From contig CAJQUW010005287.1 in NCBI GenBank assembly GCA_907163375.1, forward strand, positions 1 through 64,000: a stretch of DNA of 64,000 bases, written 5' to 3'. Below are positions 56,119 through 64,000 of the stretch, one piece after another. This stretch comes from Prostheceraeus crozeri. Its lineage: Eukaryota > Platyhelminthes > Polycladida > Euryleptidae. The stretch's first letter is position 1; the number at the start of each line of letters is the position of its first letter. A program made the position numbers and the translations under genes. Below the pieces are notes generated by a model. It searched no databases. It saw only the letters and a program-made list of their open reading frames with translations, and was not told where the DNA came from.

Positions 56119-59100
56119 TCATAACAAATCACTTCGCCTTTTCTTTAATTGTACAATGTCTTCTGCCAGTTTCCTTTTCCGGTCCATTCCCATTTCGATT
56201 TGTGAACTGGCCATTTGAATTTTCTGAGTGGAGAGAGGAATAGCTCGCATAGCAGTCTGTAGTTTTTGATTACCCTCAACGATAATGTTTTCGGCAACTT
56301 CCATGGCTTGCTCCAGTCGACAAATTTCACCATCGATTTGACATACTTCATTACTTTTCATAGCAACTGGTTGATTGCTTACCTCCGACTCAGCTTCAGA
56401 CAATTTTCGCTTGGCATCAAGATCAGCGTGGTATCGTCTGCGTGAAGCTCGGACAGATCGAATCAAAGTATCGGTGATGGCAAATTTCATCTTTCCACCA
56501 ACTCGGATAAGTTCATCCTTCACATTTCGTAAGGCTATTAAGGTATCCTCATTCAAGGAAGTTCCATGACTTTGAAGAATAGCCTTATTCAAGGAAAATC
56601 CATGTTCGGGTCCAGCATTCCCATGGGATATTGATAGGACACATTTTATTAGAGCTGATAACTGAGGGAACCGGAGACGTCCATTTTCTTTCAAATCAAA
56701 CACAAGTTGCCAATACGCATCAATAGGCTTTTCAAAGTCAATATTGTCATCGTCAATTGTACACCAGTCATTTTCGAGATTTTTCCAGTACGACTTCTGT
56801 TGATAGGAGCTCACAGCAGCTGCCGTCTCCTCGAACCATTCTGATGGAATTGCTGCAGTTTGGTAATCCTGCCATTGACATCTGATCATGTCGCAAATGT
56901 CCTCAATTGCGGTACCACTTGGTACGTTGAAAATTTGCTGAACATCATTGGACAGAGAAGGCAGTATATTGAGGGCCAATCGAGAAACCCCCACCAACGA
57001 TCCTTTTTGGAGTCGTTTTTGAGGGCTGATGAACTGTGCTGATTTTATAATTCTGTTCGACAACGGCAACGTTGACTGCAATTGAGTAACAGCTCTCACA
57101 TAAAATTTCAAGCACCGCTCTTGTACCAACTTTCTCGTTTCGGCGGGAACACTCAGTTGTACCAGGAAAGACATGGCCCGAGTCCCAATATCAATTTTGT
57201 CGACACGTTTATGATGTGTCGTAAAATCAAGAGACGAAAAATCGTTTCCCGAGAGGGGTTTCCTGCTGCCGTCATCAGATGTTTTTGTGATCCATGATTC
57301 TTTCATGAAGTTCTTGGCGATTCCGTATACCAGCGACAGCATCCTGTCATACAAGTGATGAATCATTGGCTTATTGGTTTGGAGCACTCTCACGTAAGTT
57401 TCAAATTCACTTGCAGCAAAGGCCAAAAAGCTAAGGAAGACTTGCGACAAGTCATCATTCAATATCTGCAAAAAGTAAATGAGCAAATTATTTAACTCAT
57501 AAAATCGCAGATTAAGCAATCTTACCGAGAAGCGTAATTACAAGTATCAATTGTTTGAACAGAAACCATCGTTTTTTTAAACATGTGTGTAAACTTTGTG
57601 TAACTCTTAATCTGCTGATTAATTTCTCATTCTGATTATCAATTTCGATTACAATAAACATCTCTCCCTCCCTCTCTCTAGGTCTACCAGTACATCAGTA
57701 TTGCTTCAAGAGAATTCCATTAACTATAGACCCATTTGCATACATTTCAAATGTTCAACTATCAATAGGAAAGACTTGTATCTTCCATGAACAAATCATA
57801 CATTTTAGATCTACATGTATAATAATATTTTATCGTATTTCATTCTATCAGTAGTCTATTCAAGATCAATAGAACGAACTGGAAGATGTTAGTCATAAAG
57901 TAATCAAGTTTCATCTCTCAACTGAGTGCATGCGTAAGATTAATAATACTTCTGACAATAATTTGAAATTATGTTAAGTATTTGTAGCTTAAACCGAAAA
58001 ATTCTTAAAATAACTTCAAACTCACCTTTACAATCCTCTGATATCGATTGGTGTTTTTCACTTCTCTCTTGAAATTAGCTTGTAATGGAATAAAAACAGT
58101 GAAGTACTGCTTTAAGTTTGAATATTGTTCCAAAATTCGCAGACAAGCTTTACGCAAGGAAAGCCATCTCGAGGTTACATGCTTGACAGCGAAATGAGGC
58201 TCTAGATCTGTGAAAGTTTGCATCATCAAGTAGTCCTCTCTACGAGCGGCAGACTGTTTGAAAAAAGCCGAAACATCAGTAACGAATACATCAATATCGA
58301 AATCCATCTCTTCAATTCCTTTACGAAATGCGTTATGGACCTTGTGGAGTGTACATGTCCCTACATCAATTATGCTTGTCTGATGTTTATCGACAAGCTC
58401 TTGACGAAGTCGTCCTTGGAAAGCTTGGTTGACGTTAGGTCCGTCCATCCCAATGTGTAAGAGAAGTTGTGGAGTTGTTTTCATTTTGGTTATCACTTCA
58501 AAGAAATGGTCTATTAGATCATCACTATTACAATGACCGACGAACAATGACGTACAATAGATTGAAATAATCCTATTTTCACTGGGCGACCAGTACTGTA
58601 TGTAAGCATCATATTGCTTCTTCACTTGAGACGTAGTGGTCTCATCAAATTTGAAGGTATATGGTACGTTCTGTAAATCATTCACTTTACATTCAGAAAC
58701 ATACGGAGAAATACCATGCTGAATAACATATTTCACTTTTGTTTCGCCCATTTGGTAGTTCTTGGCAATAAGTGAATCAGGAAATATTTCCTTGTACAAC
58801 TCACTGTCTTCAGTTGCACTAGCTAATGAGTAATTTGATTCAACAAATTTAAGGGCAATCAACGTCTCTGCTTTGGTGACTTTGTACTCGGGCGAAAACA
58901 TAGAAGTTGCAGTAAGTTGAGTATCTTTTCCCATTACCAACTGAGATTGCTTCTTATTTCCAGCACTTTTCTGGAATATGCTGACTGCTTTCTGGTGTTT
59001 TACACCCTTTTCGTGCAATTTTATCTGCGCAGCGCCCGATTTATCGATCTTAAACGATTTCGAACAGTATGTACACATCGCAGAATACTTGTCCGCACTA

Positions 59101-59174
59101 CATGGCTTGATAAATGGAAATTCCTTTTCCCAGTTAACACAATACGAAGTAATACTGTGACTTCGGTCCGACAT
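56119..59174 (-). CDS. hAT-family transposase, two exons, BED-type zinc finger (~831 aa)
   Basis: Exon with ATG: 59,174-58,026. It is preceded by an acceptor (GCTTTTCAG, ending 59,182) so there is a further 5' non-coding exon. The donor after AAG is GTGAGT; intron 57,466-58,025 ends in TTTTTGCAG. Last exon 57,465-56,119. Phase is 0 at the junction. N-terminal zinc finger CTYC..LHEKGVKH (residues ~35-65), then FKFDETTTSQ, IGMDGPNVNQAF and CTLHKVHNAF in the RNase H-like core with its helical insertion. The C-terminal dimerisation region has SISHGNAGPEHGFSLNKAIL, corresponding to the hAT S-N-A-x-x-E-x-x-FS block, and a coiled-coil Lys-rich tail (KRKLAEDIVQLKKRR). Both exons are fully open, so the copy may be active. 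Confidence 0.82.
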
Positions 59175-59181
59175 GTTGTTT

Positions 59182-60479
59182 CTGAAAAGCAAAAAATAAT
59201 TATCTTCACAATTGTACAATTTCTTTAAATTGATAAATTCAAATAAAATACAGAGTCGTACGTAAATTTGCAAACACATGTATAGGGGTCAATACACGTA
59301 AAATGTTCACTAAGGCAAAAAATTTAGATTCGTACTTTGACATTGATTTTTTGTGGTGATAATACATACCCTGAAGAATATAAGACTTGAGTAGCTTGAT
59401 GTTTGGAGATACTATAGAACAGTTTAAGTTATTTGAGAAAGTGTTTTATAAGGAAAGTGAACATGACCTATTTTCAATGTAACCTTTCATCCAAGATTTA
59501 TTGCGAAAAGAAGCATTCAAATCAGCTTGTGTTTATTTACTTTATAACTTCAGTTTAGTAGCTTAAATGGCGGGATGTCTATCTTTTTCTATTCATGCCG
59601 ATCTGTTAAACATCTTTAGTCGCACGAATAGTATATCTACAGGGTGTCACACTATTGATATGCGGTGGACAAGTAGAGATAATTCAAATAATCACTGTAT
59701 CAGCATGTGAATGATTTGTTTTTATGCATTTAAATCATCGTATCATGGAAATAGTCTGTCTACCGTGTGCCACATAATTGATATGTGGCGGAGCGTGAAA
59801 TCATAAATTCAATATGAGGTACCTGAAAAGATAAGTTTTCAAGTTACGCAAACAAAAATTCTCTGAGATGGCGTTCCTGACACGCACTTTAGTAATTTTA
59901 AGTCGTTTAACATTATGTCAATCCACATCAAAAGGCGATGTATCAATTTATAAAAATATCAAATTTTCTCGAAAGTGGGGTACCTTGGACCACCGTATTT
60001 TGCTGGGTAATGTTTACCAACATTTTTTAGCAGTATGCCTTAAATCATAGGAAAAACAATCATAAATCATAAAACCTACATCTTTGCATTTTGCATACAG
60101 TTTAAGATCAGTGGAGATTGAGCCTTTTTCCAAAACTGGTATTCATGCAATGGACAAATCACTGGTGCTGCGAAGATTCCCGAACAGTACTATTTCTTTG
60201 ACCACTTATGAACGTGAAACTTATGAAAATCCACAGCAAAGTTTACTTTAAGATCTAAGTTGTAAATTTGATTTCAAATCACGACATTACTAACAGTCGA
60301 AGCAAGTCTTGTGGGGAAACATGTATGATGAGGTAATTGAATTATGATGCTGAGCATATTCAAGACTAGACAAGTATTCATACTGTAAGCTATGCAGTAA
60401 ACGTCAAATATGAAACTCAAATATACCGGTATATACATATAAATTCCAAAATGAACAGAAAAAACAATGTTCATATATA
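59182..60479. other. hAT internal non-coding DNA
   Basis: 5' side of the transposase gene. It presumably holds its first exon and promoter, which I cannot place. Two similar GTGTGCCAC/GGTGTCACAC-CTATTGATATG words occur near 59,640 and 59,765. Confidence 0.4.
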
Positions 60480-62217
60480 CGTGGTGTGATCCAAAATGTC
60501 CCGGACTAACCTACTTGCAGATAACCTGTGATAACGAATACTACTTCAGATGTAAATTTAGGTCTTTAAGGCATGAGAAATATGGTCGCCGAAATTTTTC
60601 CGGTCAGTTTTCTATTTTTAAAAAATATTTTTACATTTTAACATGAATTTCTGTATTTTCTGAATTGATCGAGATCCGATTTGTCTTATTGTTATAGTTA
60701 GATTGATTTTGATTTGTAACTTATTTGACGGATATCTTTGCCATGAATATTGCACGTCTTTTGTTAATTGCTTCATGTGTTACGATATCAATCAGTGAAG
60801 TTCATTCAGCACGCATTCATTAAGAAATCCGTGTCAACGATGGTTCTTTGTTCTATCAGTTTTCATGATGGATGTGACAAGCGTGTCTTCAGTCGAATAT
60901 CGCAGTGTGATACGATACCTCCTGATCCGCGGCTTCGCTAATGGTGACATTCTAAAGGAATTAAGCCTGGCATATGGAAGCAAAGCTCCATCGAGAACTA
61001 CTGCTTATTTCTGGATAAGCGAATTTAAACGCGGAAGACAATCTGTGGAGCAAGATTTTTCAACTGTTGGTCGGCCGCAGGAGATTCCGGAAGAGAAATC
61101 GAGTCAGTGCGATGAAGTGATTACAGCACACAGAAGGATAACCATCCGTGAGTTGTCAAGAGAGTTGCGAATCAGTTATCACTCCTGTCATGACATCATC
61201 GAAAGACTTGGATATCGCAAACTGGCATCACGTTTCGTACCGAAGTTTCTGTCACCTGAAATGAAGGAGAACAGACTTCTGGCGGCACAGTCAAATTTGG
61301 ATCTCCTCGAAATGCACGGAGATCAGTTTCTGAACTGCATCCTTACAGAGGATGAAACACCTTTAAGTTTGTATCTGCCTCAAAGTAAGCGAGAATCTGC
61401 AGAGTGGCGAAAATCAGGCGAGTCTGCCCCTTTGAAAATGCGATCCGGAACATCACATTGCCGGTCGTTGATGCTGACGGTCTTTTGGAACGCTTCGGGA
61501 ATCCAACTGGTTGACTTTGCGGATAAAGGAGTAAGAATCAATAGCGAATATTATTCCAATCTGTTATCTGAAGCGAGGAAGAAAATAAGAAAGCCACGAA
61601 ACATTCCCCTCTACTTGCTTCATGACAATGCTCCGATTCACACCTCGCAGGAGACAACCAATGCCTTAACGAGAAACGGATTTCAACTATTGAGCCATCC
61701 TCCTTATTCACCTGACTTGGCCCCAAGTGACTTCTATCTGTTTAGATTCCTCAAAAAGCATCTTCGTGGACACCATTTTGAATCGCCAGTTGAACTGCGG
61801 GATGCAGTTACTGAGTTTTTTGATTCTTTGACACCGGAATTTTTTCATAAAGCTTTTTGTGAATTGAGACTTCGTTGGCAAAAAGTGACGAATGCTAACG
61901 GCTCATACATTGAAAAGTAAACTGTTTTCTGGAACAAAACATTTGTTTTTCCGTTAATTATTAGTCAGGTTATTAGTGATAGCTTAACTGTCAAGTTAAT
62001 CTAAATATATTAATTCTAAATCGCTAGAATTTATAGGAAAATCTTGAAATTCAGACAAAAATGTTTGAAAATTTTGAAAAAATAGAAAACTGACCGGAAA
62101 AATTTCGGCAACCATATTTCTCATGCCTTAAAGACCTAAATTTACATCTGAAGTAGTATTCGTTATCACAGGTTATCTGCAAGTAGGTTAGTCCGGGACA
62201 TTTTGGATCACACCACG
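60480..62217 (+). mobile_element. mariner element, 1,738 bp, apparently intact
   Basis: 139-bp terminal inverted repeats (60,480-60,618 and 62,079-62,217) start CGTGGTGTGATCCAAAATG and differ at one base by eye. Both sides are flanked by TA (60,478-60,479; 62,218-62,219), the mariner target duplication. It contains an open transposase. It is inserted in non-coding DNA of the hAT element. Confidence 0.95.
60865..61920 (+). CDS. mariner transposase (351 aa)
   Basis: Two tandem ATGs open the frame. The N-terminal helix-turn-helix region is residues ~10-120 (YLLIRGFANGDILKELS, TTAYFWISEFKRGR, a WVPHxL-like linker LASRFVPKFLS at ~125). Catalytic residues: LTEDET (first Asp, ~160), LLHDNAPIHTS (second, ~253) and SPDLAPSDFYLF with the third Asp 34 residues after the second, i.e. 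D,D34D. Length is normal for mariner. All core residues are present and the inverted repeats are nearly perfect, so it may be functional. Confidence 0.93.
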   Translation: MMDVTSVSSVEYRSVIRYLLIRGFANGDILKELSLAYGSKAPSRTTAYFWISEFKRGRQSVEQDFSTVGRPQEIPEEKSSQCDEVITAHRRITIRELSRELRISYHSCHDIIERLGYRKLASRFVPKFLSPEMKENRLLAAQSNLDLLEMHGDQFLNCILTEDETPLSLYLPQSKRESAEWRKSGESAPLKMRSGTSHCRSLMLTVFWNASGIQLVDFADKGVRINSEYYSNLLSEARKKIRKPRNIPLYLLHDNAPIHTSQETTNALTRNGFQLLSHPPYSPDLAPSDFYLFRFLKKHLRGHHFESPVELRDAVTEFFDSLTPEFFHKAFCELRLRWQKVTNANGSYIEK

Positions 62218-62219
62218 TA

Positions 62220-63393
62220 TAAAACGAACAATAACACGATGTACATGAAGTAACAAGAACGTCTTACTTTGTGTTTGAAATATCCTTTCCACTTTCGGAA
62301 TATCTTATTCAATTTGTCCATTGAAATTTATGCAGTTAACGTCAAAAGTAGCAAATTGGAAATTCGAAATTTTGCAGAAAAAATCGGATAGATCGGCTGG
62401 TGAAAAATCGGTACGAAAAACGATTTATTCAAAGTTCATAATATCAACGTTTCATCTAACGATTCAGAAACGATACTTCTGAAATATAAGAGTCAAATTT
62501 CATCGTTGGAGAAAATCAGTCAAAATTAAGCTGTGCCGATCATTGCATGAGTACATAGTTACACGTAGACAATTAACTGTAATAGTCAATTAGGTCAACA
62601 AACGGGTTTTCTAATTCAAAATATTCAAAAGCCTCAGACACAGAAAATGTTTCTACCTTAGGTCGCATTCTTGAATGCTCAACTTGTACTTAATACTTCA
62701 AAATCAAATAGTGAATAATTTAATCTAAATTCGTACTTGAGTGCAACAAAACGACACAAAGAAAACCAATGGTTTCAAGAAAAAGGTACATTAACATGCA
62801 TCAACTTGAACAAATATCAAAAATTCTAAGGTCCCATAGTTTCTAAAGCAAAGTGTCAGTGTTAATGCATAAATAAAACCATCCGCTCATAGAGAAATGT
62901 CAGACTTGTCAATATGATATCAGGCATACGGAGCTTGCTTCGCCACAGCATGAAATCATCATAGGAATAGAAAAAAATGCTACCACAGCTATTCTCATTT
63001 CCACCATTTCGTTCAATTAAACTATCCATCACAACAGTGAAAATGAAATAAAGAAAAACATATCTGAAAATCCGTCTCTGCAATGTAGCTGGACAATTAT
63101 AACATGCAATTATATCGGAAATAAGACAAATTACACAGCTCGACATGATTTAAAATCTAATTCAATGTTAAGTGTAAAATCCTCTTAATAATGTGAATGC
63201 TGTGTATCGAAATCGAAGTTATTTAAAGATTTCTATTTGTTGATATCAAATAAATAATATTTACGTTCACTGAAAAATGTATATTACGAATTAAAGTTTT
63301 AGGTTTTTTTAGGTTTACATTAAAAATTTAGGTCAAATTTTAGATTTTTCCTTGAAAATACTAAAATTTAGGTTTTTTTAGGTTTTTAGGTCA
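62220..63393. other. hAT right non-coding part
   Basis: AT-rich. A 94-codon minus-strand frame (62,862-63,146) has no recognisable features and I do not call it a gene. TTTAGGTTTTTTTAGG words repeat at 63,300-63,390 just inside the terminal repeat. Confidence 0.45.
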
Positions 63394-63407
63394 GCGTGGG
63401 AGGCCTG

Positions 63408-63965
63408 CGGTTGGTCTCTGTCTCAGAGGGGTCCTTTTCTATCTGAGAGGATCCCATCTGTTTCTCAGAGTGTCTGGTCTATGTCTCAGAATGGCCCTTG
63501 TCCATCTGTGATGAGCCCTTCTGTTTCTCAGAGCGGCTGGTCTCTTTCTCAGAGGGGTCCTTTTCTATCTGAGAGGATCCCATCTGTTTCTCACAGCGGT
63601 TGGTCTCTGTCTCAGAGCCCCTGTCTATCTTAGAGGAGCCCTTCTGTTTCTCAGAGCAGCTCATCTCTGTCTCAGAGGAGCCCTTGTCTATCTTAGAGGA
63701 GCCCTTCTGTTTCTTCGAGTGGCTGGTCTCTGTCTCAGAGGGATCCTTGTCCATCTGTGAGGAGCCCTTATGTTTCTCAGAGCGGCTGGTCTCTGTCTCA
63801 GAAGGGTCCTTGTCCATCTGAGAGGAGCCCATCTGTTTCTCGGAGTGGCTGGTCCCTGTCTCAGAAGGACTTTTGTCTATCTTAGAGGAGCCTTTCTGTT
63901 TTTTCAGTGTCTGGTCTCCGTCTCAGAGGGGTCTTGTCTATCTCAGAGGACCTCCACTCTATCAC
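63408..63965. repeat. 63-bp minisatellite, part 2
   Basis: Same units as 53,290-55,183, continuing after the hAT insertion and fading out near 63,960. Confidence 0.92.
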
Positions 63966-64000
63966 ATGTTAACAATTCCATATGTCAGATGAACCCATTT

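Larger units (their letters stand above)
55184..63407 (-). mobile_element. hAT-type DNA transposon, 8.2 kb, autonomous, with nested mariner
   Basis: CAGGCCTCCCACGC (55,184-55,197) and its complement GCGTGGGAGGCCTG (63,394-63,407) form 14-bp terminal inverted repeats. CGGTTG directly abuts both ends (55,178-55,183 and 63,408-63,413), a 6-bp target duplication. hAT normally makes 8 bp, and since the target is a repeat array the exact length is uncertain. TTTAGGTTTTTT words lie just inside each end. It contains one two-exon transposase gene on the minus strand and a mariner insertion (60,480-62,217). It split the 63-bp minisatellite. Confidence 0.8.

Noticed and set aside
62862-63146. 94-codon minus-strand frame with hydrophobic stretches near the hAT right end
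   Set aside because: No start context, family resemblance or neighbours. AT-rich DNA gives such frames by chance.
63300-63390. TTAGG-like repeats as arthropod telomeric sequence
   Set aside because: The words are irregular TTTAGGTTTTTT, occur just inside both hAT ends and are not a TTAGG tandem array.

Overview
The window looks like accessory, repeat-dominated nuclear DNA of an invertebrate animal. The evidence is GT-AG introns, TATA boxes, AATAAA signals, an APE-type LINE, a hAT element with a nested mariner, a 192-bp satellite and a Polinton. I recognise no conserved housekeeping host gene. The species cannot be read from the sequence.

Region 1 (1-16,270) is a giant imperfect palindrome with no spacer at its axis (about 8,464). 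Its inner third on each side is an AT-rich tandem array. Outside the arrays each arm carries compact genes transcribed towards the axis. On the better-preserved right arm (minus strand) these are two tiny Arg-rich pX-like proteins, an acidic 165-residue protein, a basic helical protein, two paralogous ~190-residue proteins and an 88-residue protein. Three of them share a GGGACCCGAT plus TATA promoter. The outermost parts are full of short hairpins with a constant ATAG loop and covarying stems. The layout resembles a head-to-head junction of a linear DNA virus or element with hairpin ends. A fold-back assembly artefact is the main alternative, because the left arm is a degraded copy.

Region 2 (16,680-31,745) is mostly repeats: a ~490-bp poly-G repeat array, a small inverted Polinton fragment (19,912-20,935), unassigned DNA, an intact single-ORF LINE (25,047-28,100, minus) ending in a (TA)n tail, a 192-bp satellite, and inverted copies of the poly-G repeat.

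Region 3 (31,745-33,258 and 50,855-50,917) is a small gene cluster: a spliced gene whose first exon codes only for the initiator Met, a RING-like ORF, and a DEDD-exonuclease-like ORF. The last appears to be interrupted by the insertion of region 4.

Region 4 (33,259-50,855) is a 17.6-kb Polinton with 556-bp, almost identical terminal inverted repeats. It carries packaging ATPase, penton-like and major capsid proteins, protein-primed DNA polymerase B, a PLA2-integrase fusion, an adenovirus-type protease, pVI-like and pX-like proteins and a fibre-like coiled coil. It looks young and nearly whole, with about two broken genes. GC-rich 3-nt-loop micro-hairpins stud it, mostly just after stop codons but several in frame inside genes.

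Region 5 (50,918-64,000) holds LINE fragments, one end of a hAT-like element, and a 63-bp minisatellite (53,290-55,183 and 63,408-63,960) split by an 8.2-kb hAT element. The hAT has a two-exon BED-type transposase and itself contains a 1,738-bp mariner with 139-bp inverted repeats and an intact D,D34D transposase.
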